Of a DNA stretch of 64,000 bases, positions 20,830 through 31,889 are shown piece after piece. Under the pieces are notes generated by a model, which saw only the letters and a program-made list of their open reading frames with translations, made no database searches and was not told the DNA's origin. The DNA is from Aspidapion aeneum (Eukaryota; Arthropoda; Insecta; Coleoptera; Brentidae). Both the position numbers and the translations under genes were made by a program. The stretch's first letter is position 1. The number at the start of each line of letters is the position of its first letter. The stretch lies in contig OY755039.1 in the NCBI GenBank assembly GCA_963576565.1, positions 27,294,602 to 27,358,601 on the forward strand, written 5' to 3'.

Positions 20830-22980
20830 TATATGGTAGTAATACATAATATTTACCAATGTAAGCCATTTCCAATGAAATGGTATTGTTATTTTAAAAA
20901 TATGAATTTTAAATCCATACGTAATGGCATTGTTAATTTAGAAACATAAACATTCACAAAACCAAAGCGTTAAATTATTAATATCAACTTTGTTATGATG
21001 ATCCAAATTTATTTAATTTAAATATATACCACGTCAACAAGTCCACATCTAGGGGGCTTAATTTCCATAAGAGGATAAAAAACAGATATAGTATAGCATG
21101 TATTAATAAGAGACCGCGAGACGTCCGATTCCGGTCGAAAGCGTTTCAGCGTTGCCAAAAATATCCTTGATAAATAACTACAGGCGCAAGTGGTCCGTTA
21201 CTTACGAAGCTCGTAGGTAGTGACTGGTCCCAGTCGTCAAGGGGCGGACGACCTGAAATATTTGTTCCAATATACAAAAGGTGGACTATTAAACGTGAAA
21301 ATTTAATTTTTTACTTTTATTAAATGTGAGTTTTAGGTCCTGAAACAACGATATCGGCGAATAAAATAAATTGTTGTTATTTGAATACAGGATAAACTAA
21401 GAACACCTCAAACGATTTTAACCCCATATGATACAGAAGTCTTTTGTTGGCATTAGATTTTGGTTCATTCAAGAAAGGGTTATTATTAGTATTTAAACAA
21501 TTTTACCTTAAAACTATCAGTTATGCATAATGTATCGATTATTGTTTAAAAATGTTCTTTTTGTATTTAAAACAAAGAAGAAGATTTCTAAGTTGTCTGT
21601 TTAACTTGAAAAGAATTTTGCTACCTGCGGCGTATTTTTCTGTTCAAACTTTTACCTGTATGTTTTCAGTTATCAAAAAAGTGGTCCACCATTACCTTTT
21701 TTTATGGTTGGACTAAAAATGTATTACAAAAGCTAAAATTAAATAATAGGTAGCTTACCTGTAGATTGTAAGTTATCTTTCAAACAAAATTGCCTTAAGT
21801 GAATGTGAAATAAAAATCAATAACCAGAATAACACTAAAATACTGCTTGTTTGTAAAAGTAGGTGAATTATTTACTTTTAAGAACAAGAATTTTAATGTA
21901 TTATTCTGGCCACCCCGTTTAATGAAGCCACTTACATAAAACTGACTAAATTGACCTTTTGCGAATTGAGTAGCGGCTTATACTGATATTTTCGCTAAAC
22001 CGGCAACGTTGGCTTTACGCTTTTCTGCTTTCCCATGTAATCCTTATGGCCCATAAAAAAAATCCTACCCCTAGATGAAAGGCTGGCCACGCGGTATGAA
22101 AGTTAACGATACCAAAAATATAAATTTAACAATTTTGTTTTTTCTGTGTAAATACAACGACTTTTTAGCCATTTTTATTTGGAAATTGATGACACAAGGA
22201 AATCGGTCAATTTAAAAATAACATATATTTTAAAAATTTAAATTTTTTACACAATTGATTCTACTAACATAAACACGTTCGGAGGAAAAATAACGCAAGT
22301 TCGGCTCTGGAATGAAAAGCAGGCATCTTACCATCTTCCATTTTTACTAGTCCAGGTATGAGAGACAGACTCAGCCAATTGATCAAAGGAGGGGAACATA
22401 ATTCACAAAAGCTTTAATATAATTTGAGCTTTCACAGCAGCTTTTCACAGTTTCGCTGCTTTTGAGTTTCTGCGACACCTTTTAGCGATTAATTCAGTTT
22501 AAAAAAAAGATCCCTTTTCATTTCAGCTGTGACCCTAATCCAGAAAATTGTATGTTTAAGCAAGTTTTATTAAAAAGCCAAGTTAAACAATAAAAAAGTG
22601 AGCAACTTGCTCATTTTACTTAAGGTTTTGTTACAGTTTTTGGAACAAATTTAGTAGTAACGCTCTCTCTTGGTCATTTTTAAGAGAGGTTTCGGTCAAG
22701 AAAAAGCTGGATAGATAATCAATAAAAAATTTAGGCCATTAGTGGAGCAGGTTAGATTTTTACACCAGGGCACTTTGGTTTCAGGTGCATTATTTTCAAA
22801 CAAGTTTTCATGGCTTATCGGGTAAAATGAGGTTTTTGTTGTTTCTCTCATATATTTTCGTGGGTAACTTGAAATCTTATCCTCATGGGGTCCAAGATTA
22901 ACGTTTCGGCCTTATGGGACTCCTCAGAACACTACTTGGTCAATGTTTTGTCTCTCATCCTAGAACTTCCGCAAGAAGCG
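20830..22980. other. No gene recognised
   Basis: About 2.1 kb of AT-rich sequence. A short GC-richer stretch lies at about 21105-21255 ('agaccgcgagacgtccgatt' to 'aaggggcggacgacc'). I cannot assign any domain, RNA or element end to it. Confidence 0.4.
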
Positions 22981-22985
22981 CGTCG

Positions 22986-22997
22986 AGTAATAACTGC

Positions 22998-23050
<53 letters not shown>

Positions 23051-23127
23051 CGACTGACCTGAACGGCATGGATTATTTTCTATTCAATCGATCTTTTCAT
23101 CGATCGATCTATATAGCAGTAATTACC
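22986..23127. repeat. Inverted repeat around a (TA)n microsatellite
   Basis: 'gtaataactgctatata' at about 22987 pairs with 'tatatagcagtaattac' at about 23111. Between them lie a (TA)n tract (22999-23047) and a 'tcgatcgactgacc' segment. It may be a small MITE with an expanded microsatellite. Confidence 0.5.
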
Positions 23128-23240
23128 CGCCTGCTCTTGTTCTAGTTTCTCCTTTATCTCGGTAGATGGCGCTTCTGGCGGAAGTTTTCTAGGGTCACTG
23201 CATCCTGGAAGCCTGGGGTCTCCGACACGAGTGTCAAAAC
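23086..23240. repeat. Dispersed short repeat (copies at 39776 and 7480)
   Basis: 'caatcgatcttttcatcgat' and 'ctcttgttctagtttctc...atctcggtagatggcgct' recur at 39776-39868 in the same order. The distal part, 'cactgcatcctggaagcctg', recurs at about 7493. It is SINE-like in length and dispersion, but I find no clear A/B box. Confidence 0.5.
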
Positions 23241-23439
23241 CGTACTCAAATTTCCATAGACGTTCGTGAAAAATACTCATTTTTATACAGTCTGAGAAAA
23301 AAATTTTTTTTAAATAAAACTTAAAAAGAACTCGTTTTTATACAGCTTAAGAAATAAAAAATATATTCCTTGAGTTTTTGGGTTGTGAGTATTTATTGTA
23401 GGTATATTAATTATTAAAAATTATTTTGTTTTAAATATT

Positions 23440-24265
23440 ATTTGTGTTTGCCTCGAAAGGAAAATTGTTTGCAAACGTTTTCTTCAAACAGAAATTTGTT
23501 CGAAATCATTTTCTTCGAACGGAAATTTGTTCCAAAACATTTTCTTTGAAAGGAAATTTGTTCGAAAATATTTTCTTCACAGGAAATTTGTTCAAAAACA
23601 TTTCTTTGCAAACAAATTTTTCGAAAAAAAAATTATTAGACCCGGCTTGCCAAACTTAACATAACTCATATAGTTCGACTAATGGAGTTTTTTTCTAACA
23701 ATTTTTGGAAACAAAAACTTCCCTGACTTCAATTTTTGGAAACAAAAACTTCCCTGACTTTCTTGGAATCCTAGTGGGTGTGAAACCAAACCGAACCAAC
23801 CCAAACCTATTTTCGAAAAATGATTTCCGTAAATTAGCGTTCCGGTCTTCATTTTGGAAGAATAAAATCGGTGTAACCTTTCTCAATTGAGCACATCAGG
23901 GGGTATCTGAAGCGGTTAGGATACGTTTGCGACCAATTGACAAAGTTTAGGAAAATACCAATTTCGACCTTCCAAAAGGAGGAAAGAAGACAAATTTTCA
24001 GACAGTTTACGATCCCGGGAAAGAAGTCAGGGTTTTTTTGAAAAAATATGTTAGAAAGACCTTGCCTTAGTCAAACTATATGAATTGTGTTAGGTTTGGA
24101 AATCCAGGCCTAGAGCGTCTTTTTTCGAAAAGCTTGCTTACGAAGAAAATGTTTTTTATTCACATAAAATGTTTTTGAACAACTGTTGCTTACGAACAAA
24201 TATCCGTTCGAAAACAAATTTCATTCAAATTTTCATACAAATTTCCGTTCGACGAAATTGTTTTC
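23440..24265. mobile_element. Foldback element with 30-bp iterated arms
   Basis: The left arm (23444-23635) contains about five copies of a 30-bp word of the form 'ggaaatttgttcgaaaac' + 'attttcttcgaa'. The right arm (about 24120-24260) carries the complementary word ('ttcgaaaacaaatttc'). Inside these, 23640-23735 pairs with 24020-24120, e.g. 'aacataactcatatagttcg' with 'caaactatatgaattgtgtt'. The left arm also holds a 34-bp perfect tandem duplication ('tggaaacaaaaacttccctg' at 23706 and 23740). A 12-bp direct repeat CCTTGAGTTTTT occurs outside both arms (23368-23379 and 24339-24350), which may be a TSD or chance. No transposase is visible. Confidence 0.65.
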
Positions 24266-24429
24266 GAACAAAGTTCTGCGACCCGTCGTGTTGCTACCCA
24301 AAAAAAATACCTAGAGATGGTAAATAAAAATTCTTAGACCTTGAGTTTTTATTAGATGTTGATTTTTTTGAAACTTTTCTATGAGTGTGTGTGTGTATCT
24401 GTGTGTCTCTTACTTCTACTTTGTTTTGC

Positions 24430-24610
24430 AATCATTACAGTGTAGCTACTTTCGATCTTTGTTTGGACCTATTGTTTTTCAATCGTTTGTTTTTCGACCT
24501 TTTGTATTTTCGATCTTTTGTACTTTCGACCTTTTGTATTTTTGACCTTTTGTACTTTCGAACTTTTGTATTTTCGACTTTTTGTACTTTCGACCTTTTT
24601 TTCGCGGCCC
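24430..24610. repeat. Tandem array of 'cttttgtactttcgac' word
   Basis: About eight consecutive variants of the 16-bp word 'ccttttgtactttcga' run from 24475 to 24600, alternating 'tattttcga' and 'tactttcga'. They end at a 'cgcggcccgc' GC-rich stop. The same word on the other strand forms the 5130-5210 array. Open frames on both strands are artefacts of periodicity. Confidence 0.65.
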
Positions 24611-24699
24611 GCTTTTTTTGGAACACTAATAAAAATAATAGCAGGTATATTATAAACCTAGGGCCTAGTGTTTACTTTTAATCCGACGGCGGGAATTTT

Positions 24700-25580
24700 C
24701 ATGCTCGACCGGAAGGAAGGCTATAATTTGCTACATGACTACAAGGGACTTTAATGCCAAGGTTTATTTTTATATACTTAAAATAATAATAATCATAAAC
24801 TAAATAAATAAGTATTAAAACACTTATCGGTACTGTAGTTTTAGCATGTCAACAATGTAATAAAACAGTGGGCAGTGATAGTTGTCATGGCATTAAATTA
24901 AACAAAAGTCAGTCAGATGCTAACAAATATAGAAAACATGGGGAAAAAATAATCAAAGATTATATATTATAATATATAAAATAATATTTATTTCATAACA
25001 AACTAAATAAGGTCAGTCGAGAAAAAGTTCGAATTACATTTCTCGAAGATGGAACAAACAAGGGACGAAAGAATAAAGCCTATTCTTACTTTGAGATAGG
25101 TATGAAAAAGGCCATCAAAGAAAGCAGCAACCAAAAAGGATGCAATAAACAGAATTTCGAAAATTTTACCGAAAAGGTATTCCTGGTTTACATCCTGGAG
25201 AAGTCTAGAAAGTTAAATGTTTCGTTTATATGGAAGCAATATTCTATGCCGAAGGACACAATAACAATCGAAACGAACCAAGTCATCAGGAAAGTTCAGT
25301 AAGCTTACGGCAAGCTGGAAGCAACAAAATAATCGTTATCGTGTATATATCTTAATTCCTATTTGTTTTTTATATTATGATAAAATAAAATAATCCAAAA
25401 ACCTATATTTTGCCTTTATGGTTAATCCAGAAATTACTTTTAATCACTGGGGACAAGAAATACTACCTTAGCCCATGAAAAAAGAGATTAATGGTACACT
25501 GTTATTCCCTAGAGAGCATAAAGAAATTTATTAAATAATACAAAATCCAACATACGTAAAACATGCAAACTATATTTTTG
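24700..25580. other. No gene recognised
   Basis: AT-rich. A 66-codon frame at 25102-25302 (lysine/asparagine-rich) has weak tyrosine-recombinase-free, phage-free, TE-free character: I cannot match it to any family. No splice-flanked segment stands out. Confidence 0.35.
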
Positions 25581-25588
25581 GTTTCTTG

Positions 25589-25650
25589 CAGTGGCGGATC
25601 CAGGGGAGGGGGCACCATGGACACTTGCCCCCCCCCCGAGAATTTTTTGA
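25589..25650. mobile_element. Solitary hAT-type left end
   Basis: The sequence starting CAGTGGCGGATCCAGGGG and running into a C-rich tract is a typical hAT MITE terminus. No matching right end was found within the next kilobase, so the element is truncated or its other end is mutated. Confidence 0.5.
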
Positions 25651-25837
25651 ATATACAAAAAATTAGTAAAAAGTAAAGTTTTTGCTAATAAAAATTCAAA
25701 ATTTTTGCTTGCGGCGCATGAAAGTGTCTATTGTTATTATCATCGAAATTACAACCACTGACTAATTCAATAAAATGCTGCTTAAAAAAACATATACCGC
25801 TTTTTACCAACAGAGAATGTCACCTAAAGTGCAACAA

Positions 25838-26168
25838 GGTAAGTGTAGCGGAGTTTAGCTATGTTGCAGCTAAGTGTACCTGAGTGTGACTAGAGTGCAG
25901 ATGAATGTAGCTGAAATGCAGCTTTGTAGGACTGAGGTGCCGCTGAGTGTAGCTGAGCGTTGCTGAGTGTTGGTAAGGTGTAGCTTATAGATAAGGTGTA
26001 GCTTACTTTAGCTAAGTGTAGCTGAGTGTAAGTAAGAATAGCTGAGTTTAGCTATGAATAGCTGAGTGTATTCGAAGTTTAGCTGATCTGTAGCTAAGTG
26101 TAGCTGGTGGTACCGAGTGTAGCTAAGGTGAACCTAAGTGAAGCCGAGGAGTAGCTAACTGTAGCACA
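25838..26168. repeat. Degenerate 10-bp minisatellite (GTGTAGCTGA)n
   Basis: About 330 bp consist of diverged copies of 'gtgtagctga' and 'gtgtagctaa', with the clearest runs at 25940-25970 and 26010-26060. Units vary by substitutions and 1-bp indels, so the array is old. No coding sense. Confidence 0.75.
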
Positions 26169-26169
26169 A

Positions 26170-26865
26170 ATTTAGAGTGATTCTTCTATTTAAAATTTAA
26201 TTGTTTTAATTATGGCCAAAAAAATAGCTTCCTGAAACCATAGTGCAAGAGCATAAAGTTCTTCCCTGGCTTTACTATTAATGATCAAGTTTTGAACAAC
26301 CTACGATATTCCGATAATACCTTGGGTTCAACTAAGTTTGGAAACAAAGTTGGAATACTTTAGCTACGCAATGAGATATCTTAATCCAGAATATAAGGAA
26401 AATAAAAATTAACGGCAAGAGAAGCTAAGAAATACTAAGTACATGCTGGCTGTTTAGAGCAACAGGGAATGGAACCTTTAGAAAAGGAAGGTAAAGAGCT
26501 ACAGCAAACATTGTAACAAAAATAGTGCTTGAATAAACTGTACTTAGAGCTCCATTTTACTAAACTCTACGTAAAAAAAGTAATAAAAATCTCTTTTTAA
26601 ATTTGGCAACCACGTCGTAAACTCTCACTTCAGTCACAGCCTCCGGCTTTCAACTCCCACCTATTCCACCCCCCTTGGGGGATGTTTGCCTGGGCGGTTT
26701 ACGTACCGAACGTGCAGCGAAAATAAAGAAACTTTTTGTTTTTGGTTTGGAGATCTGTTGGAGTCTACGGTTACATGGAGAAGCGCGGAGGTTACACAAC
26801 CTAGTATCTCTTTAAATTTTAATACAAAACAACAACAAGTAAAATTAAAGAAAGACAAATTATAA
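26170..26865. other. No gene recognised; possible SINE body
   Basis: The part next to 26870 may be the tail of the tRNA-like SINE on the minus strand. The 85-codon minus frame at 26661-26918 overlaps that tRNA-like head and is not a credible gene. Confidence 0.3.
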
Positions 26866-26869
26866 AAAG

Positions 26870-26945
26870 TTCGTCTTCGGCCAATACTCGAACCCGGAAT
26901 CTCTTGCTCTGTACACAAACGTTTTTACATTAAGCCACCAAAGAC
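26870..26945 (-). repeat. tRNA-like SINE head or tRNA pseudogene
   Basis: On the minus strand, TCTTTGG and CCGAAGA can form a 7-bp acceptor stem (one G-T pair). The anticodon arm TTTGT/GCAAG encloses the loop GTACAGA, with U33 and an ACA anticodon position. A B-box-like CCGGGTTCGAGT follows. The T stem does not close well, so it is not a functional tRNA. A similar structure with loop GTACACA lies at 31780-31886, and downstream sequence is loosely similar ('tctttaatttta'/'tctttaatttca'), so both look like one tRNA-derived SINE family. Confidence 0.55.
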
Positions 26946-27399
26946 CATACACAAATTTTCGGAAAACTTCTATTCATGCATGTGTGTGGTGTCTCAGTAC
27001 AAGAACGAGAAACTCTCAGGGTATTAACTCGACCAAGCCATTCAACGGACCTCTATAATTCTTCTCTCACACTGTCTGTGTGTCATTTCGCACGTTCGTA
27101 ACTTTCAATCCCACTCTCGTGACGTCACACTGAACTAAAAATTTCAGATCTTTCATTTTTAATCAACAATCACCAGAGCTATAAAAGTGAAGAATGAAGG
27201 TTAAATCGGCTTCGTTATATAGACGCGGAATTTTTTTTTTTTGAATGCCACCCCTGAGAGGACGATTTAAGGGTTAAAGTTTTAAAGTGAATAATTACAA
27301 ATCGGCACCTTATAAACGAAGGGAAGAAGAAATTGTACGTTGTATAGCTCTACTAATAAAATAAGCTAATTTATTTATTTATTTATAGATGGTGTTTTT

Positions 27400-28030
27400 T
27401 TGTTAAATGAAACGAGGATTTTTTTGGTATGTATAATACGTCGATTTATGTACGAGCGGGACTCTTGAAATTTTTGTAGCATGCACCACCTTTAAGGGGT
27501 AAACTATACCTTTACATTTTGAGTAGAAAAAGTGAGCCTAGTGATACCTTGTTTTAAAGATATCTGCAATGTCTTTAAAGCCGTGTAAAAATTTCGAAAA
27601 TCTATTAATTAATTTTTGAGATATTTGCCTTTAAATTTAACATATACTGATGAAATAAAAATTAAATTAGAAAAATATAAAATTATTATTTAATTTTTAT
27701 GCTCATGCAATTACCTACTACCAATAATCATTAGTTCATGGTAAATTTGAAGGCAAATATTTTAAAAACGAATTTATAGATTTTTGAAATTTATACAGAT
27801 TTGTAAAGACATTCATCAGACCTTCAAAACTAGGTGTCACTCGACCACCTTTCTCTATTCAAACTATAGAGGTAAACTATAGAGGTAAAATTTACCAACA
27901 TGTAACAAAAATTTCAAGATTATAAAAAAGTGTCCCCTCGAAAACAACGTCGACGTGTCCGACGATTTTTCCAAAAATGTACGATAAATATTGGAAACAG
28001 CATCTGATACCTTTCAAAACAAAACAGCCT
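27400..28030. repeat. Palindromic (foldback) element
   Basis: 27490-27630 pairs with about 27735-27900: 'ggggtaaactatacctttac', 'aaaatttcgaaaatctatta' and 'gagatatttgcctttaaatt' on the left mirror 'gaggtaaaatttaccaa', 'gatttttgaaattta' and 'ggtaaatttgaaggcaaata' on the right. A related unit occurs at about 28780-28890. No coding capacity. Confidence 0.55.
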
Positions 28031-28036
28031 GTATTT

Positions 28037-28037
<1 letters not shown>

Positions 28038-28070
<33 letters not shown>
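28038..28070. repeat. (AGT)11 microsatellite
   Basis: Eleven uninterrupted AGT triplets sit at the right edge of the preceding foldback element. Confidence 0.9.
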
Positions 28071-29490
28071 TATATGTAAAATATAATTATTAATGGCTGG
28101 CCAATATGTGTAGGGGAAAGGCGGGCAAAACGGGATAGAAGCCTAAAACGGGGTGTCTCATTTTTCTTTCAAAACCACCCACTCCAGTTATACGAAGTTA
28201 ATAAAGTTAAATTATAGAAGCGTGTCTATGGCCGCTGTCATAAAGCAGAGATCAACAGATGCTTATCGATCGTTGTAAGAAGCACATGTGTGTTTTCAGT
28301 AAAAACAAAGGTATACTATTGCCTGAAAATAAATCCATCGTAAATACCAATAAACCAATTTTTTATTTATCTTTCAAAGTTTTCTAAAGAGAGTTTTGGC
28401 TATGGGTTATAAAATAAAGACTTGTAAAAATTTAAATAGGTCATAACCTAAAAATCTGCTTGTTGGGCAAGACGAAGAACGAATAAGTAGGGTTAAATAG
28501 AGAACAATAAAAAAAGATTAGCAAATAATAATAACAATAATAAAAACCGAATTTGACGGATCACTACCCGAAGGGCATAATGGGGTATTTCCCATCATTT
28601 TCTTTTTTTTACATAAGAAAAACATAAAACCTTTAATAGCCATGATATTTTCTTATTTTTAGACCGTGAAAGTTCCTAAATACAAAATTTTTCCTGCTTC
28701 AACGTTTTTTAAAATGTTTAGTGTGCCGTGAGAAAATGTCCAAAGAGGCTTTTTGGCGTGTTTGTCGTAAGTTTGGTAACTTTAAAGAAAAATATCTCAA
28801 AAACGAATCGATTGAAAATTTTACACGGTCATACAGACATTCAAGATACCTCCAAAACAAGGTATAGTTCAACTTATACCCATTTGTAATGACGTCATTT
28901 TTGTTTATCTTTGTTTAGTATATTATAAACAGCGGTGACAATAAACTTTTCCAACGAGGTGTCATTTAAGGAATCAGCCAAATAAGTGGGTCACAAATAA
29001 CGCCGCAATCCAAACCATATATATTTAGTTTTCCAACACACTAACACAAACGTGTTTGCAAACCACAAACAACATTTGGCAAAAAACAATACTGGGAGGT
29101 TTAATTTTTTGAAAGAAGAGGATCTCCAACCACTTTTTCAATCTAACCGGTTGTATTTGTAAACTGATTGACGATTGAAATCGGTTTGAATATAAACGTA
29201 GTTATATTCCAGGCGCAACACGTGGTGCTGCTACGTCCACGTTAGAGGGTTCGTTTGTTTTATTTCTTTTGTTTTTGTGGCTAGTGTGATGAGATTCTCC
29301 GTAAATGTGTTTGCAGTTTTACAAAGTTTTTAGAAAACAAGCTGGGGAAGCGGTGAAAGAAAATTATTACAATTGGTTTTTTAAATAAACCGAATCCTGG
29401 GCTTCTCCTAATGGTAAAATTAAAGTAATTTTAAAGAACACTGCGCACTGGTAAAAAATTGTCTATAAAGTGCAAATATATTTATTTATA
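28071..29490. other. No gene recognised
   Basis: A possible pogo/Tigger-like terminus lies at about 28112 ('aggggaaaggcgggcaaaac'), with a weak partner near 28580. About 28780-28890 is a diverged copy of the 27.5-kb foldback arm. Otherwise AT-rich. Confidence 0.35.
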
Positions 29491-29497
29491 TCCAATA

Positions 29498-30609
29498 CAG
29501 GGTGTTCCATTTAAAACGTTTCATCCCGGATTTCTCGAGAACTGCCAAAAATTTTAAAAAATGCAGAGACACGTCCATTTGGTTTGCGAGGGCACACTTT
29601 TTCGCCATTTTGCAACATCTCTATCTATTAACCCGATGGCTAATAATACAGAGGCCTTTAAGGTATATCTTTGAGCCAAAGTGTTAAGCCTAAATCATTT
29701 ATTGTTGTGATGTGTAGAGTTTTTTTTTATGTGCTGGGTGGAAAAAAAATAAGCCACTTTAGTCAAACTCAGTATGTGAGTACGTTGGCACAATAGATCC
29801 ATGTGGTCGCAGTGCATGGAGGTCCAGTAGGGCCTGCCACCACTTTCGAATACATACATACACATACATCTGTCAACCCCTAGAGGGGGCGCATCTCACC
29901 CCGTGATTTTGAATAGGAAAAGTTGATCGGGTGATACTTTGTTGGAAAGATCCTTTAATTCTTTATTCAGAGCTGATTTTATTTTTTATATATAACTAGT
30001 TTTCGAGTTATTTAATTTAGAATTTATTAAATGAGCAATCTGAACAAACCCCATAATTTTACTTAGACCTGCACCGTGCACAACTGCATTATTATCGTGA
30101 TTACACAAAACAGTAAATGATAAATTTTTCATTGTATTATTTTAATCATCTTTAAGATGTTTAGTATTATTCTTAAGTTATTTTCTCTTTGAACTAAGTT
30201 TTATTTTAATTGAACGAAGATCTATTCCCTTTACGAACAAATTGGGATTTTCACCAAGATTATGGTCAAATTTGAAGGTAAGAGGGGGGAGAGGGAATGG
30301 CTTGATGAACAACGTAGTCCTAATAACGATAATAATGCAGTTGTGCAGGTCTAAGTGAAATTATGCGGTTAGTTCAGATTGCTTATTTAATAAATTCTAA
30401 ATCAAATAACTCCAAAACTAGATGTTCGATATGAAAAATAAAATTTGTTCTAAACAAAGAATTCAAAGACCTTCGCAACTAGTGGTTGATCGATAGAGAT
30501 GTCGCCAAATCGCGAACAAGTGTCCATCAAAAATCGACGTCAGCATTTTTTAAAATTTTCAGCAGTTCTCGAGAAATCCCGGATGGAGTGTTTTAAATGT
30601 GACACCCTG
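29498..30609. mobile_element. 1.1-kb foldback DNA element with TA target
   Basis: Ends are TA|CAGGGTGTTCC and GACACCCTG|TA. The arms pair over several hundred bases: 'atttctcgagaactgcc' (29531) with 'agttctcgagaaat' (30562), 'agatcctttaattctttatt' (29949) with the complement near 30455, and 'cctgcaccgtgcacaactgc' (30067) with 'gcagttgtgcaggtct' (30336). The unpaired centre is about 200 bp. A 61-codon frame at 29502-29687 is inside the TIR and not a gene. TA target duplication suggests a Tc1/mariner-, pogo- or similar-type transposase in trans; this is inference. Confidence 0.7.
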
Positions 30610-30611
30610 TA

Positions 30612-31775
30612 TATAAAATATTTCGTGTTTCTCGCTTGATAGCTCGGAATATCTAACGAAACAACTAAACACAGAAGAGCCACCAAACTAAATGCTAAAG
30701 TAGCAGGCAGTAACACTAGTTAGAAAATAATACATATTAAATATGACATTAAATTAAAAACGGGTAAACAAAAACTTATTTTTTTCATTGAGAATTTCAT
30801 TTCGAACTTTAAAGTAAAATAAAACTAGAATTGCAGATGAAAACTAAACTGTCTTAAACTGAAAAAACTAAACTAGATTTTTTCAGTTGAACATGCTTAA
30901 GGCAAAATTTGTCTAAAAAATAAAGCTAACTAACATTTATAGTAGCGGCTACACGCTCCAAAGACTTTGCTACTATCTTATGGTAGAAATGTGGTGATCC
31001 CAACAAAAATTCGGCACTTTTTAGTTCTTTCTACTATCTAGTATCACGAAAAAGTAGAGTTTTCGTAAAAACGACCCTTTAAACTACTTTCTAGGATTGT
31101 TACTTGACAGTCTATTCTGATAGTCTTCCCTACCATGATAAGACGTTGCCAAAGTCTTACTTTCTTTTTAGTCGTTATTTCGTAGTCGCCGTGACTTTTG
31201 TATGTTACTTAATTACCACTAGAAAGTTAGGCCTCATTAAAGTTACAAACAAGTGTGTCCGACAACTATATTATAACTTTAATTTTTACCACAAAAGTTT
31301 GTGTCATCATAGTAACATCTGCTGTAATAATGTAGAGAAAATAACTTTTTGCAGCAACTTGAAAGCCTTTAGTATCGATCTTTTAAAGTGGACACTATAT
31401 CCTGTCCTACTTTGGAAACGTAGACTTTTTGCAGTCGCATCTTGGTGGCGCTAACTCTTAGCCCTACTTTTATGGCTCCTTTTATAAATAAAAAGTAGTT
31501 TTTCATGGATTTCCAATCGATCTAGAAATGTTCAACCTCTACTTTTTTTAGTAATAGTAACAAATATTAAAACCAGGATAAAAAGAAAGGAAACATAGAA
31601 AAAAAGTGTTGAAATCGGTCTTGTCCCCACAGCATTTATTTTTAGGTAGACCATTTTCGCAATGGAGCATCATTAGTATAATATACCACTTCTGTATTTT
31701 CTTTCTTTTTATCCTAATAATTGAAATATAACTTCACATGGACACAATCCAACATAACTTATAAAAACCAAACTT
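30612..31775. other. No gene recognised
   Basis: AT-rich. A 116-codon plus-strand frame at 31104-31454 has no recognisable domain and no coding-like composition. I leave it uncalled. Confidence 0.4.
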
Positions 31776-31779
31776 TTCT

Positions 31780-31886
31780 GTGCCTCCGCTGCGACTAGAA
31801 CCAGGAACCTTTAGATATGTACGCCAATTGATAGGGCGTTGGCGTACACAGCCAAAGCTTCCGGGTTCGAGTCCCGGCCGAGGCAC
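31780..31886. repeat. Palindromic tRNA-like structure
   Basis: The right part reads as a tRNA 3' two-thirds: anticodon stem TTGGC/GCCAA with loop GTACACA, then a perfect T arm CCGGG-TTCGAGT-CCCGG and acceptor strand CCGAGGC. The left part (31780-31827), instead of a normal D arm, is an imperfect reverse complement of the right part (31839-31886): 'gtgcctccgctgcgactaga' mirrors 'cgagtcccggccgaggcac'. The whole 107 bp therefore folds on itself around a loop of about 11 bases. It is probably a rearranged tRNA-derived SINE head, not a working tRNA. Confidence 0.65.
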
Positions 31887-31889
31887 GTA

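Noticed and set aside
31104..31454. 116-codon plus-strand frame as a gene
   Set aside because: No motif and AT-rich, tyrosine/phenylalanine-rich composition typical of random frames here.
31780..31886. Functional intron-containing tRNA gene
   Set aside because: No normal D arm, and the left half mirrors the right half.
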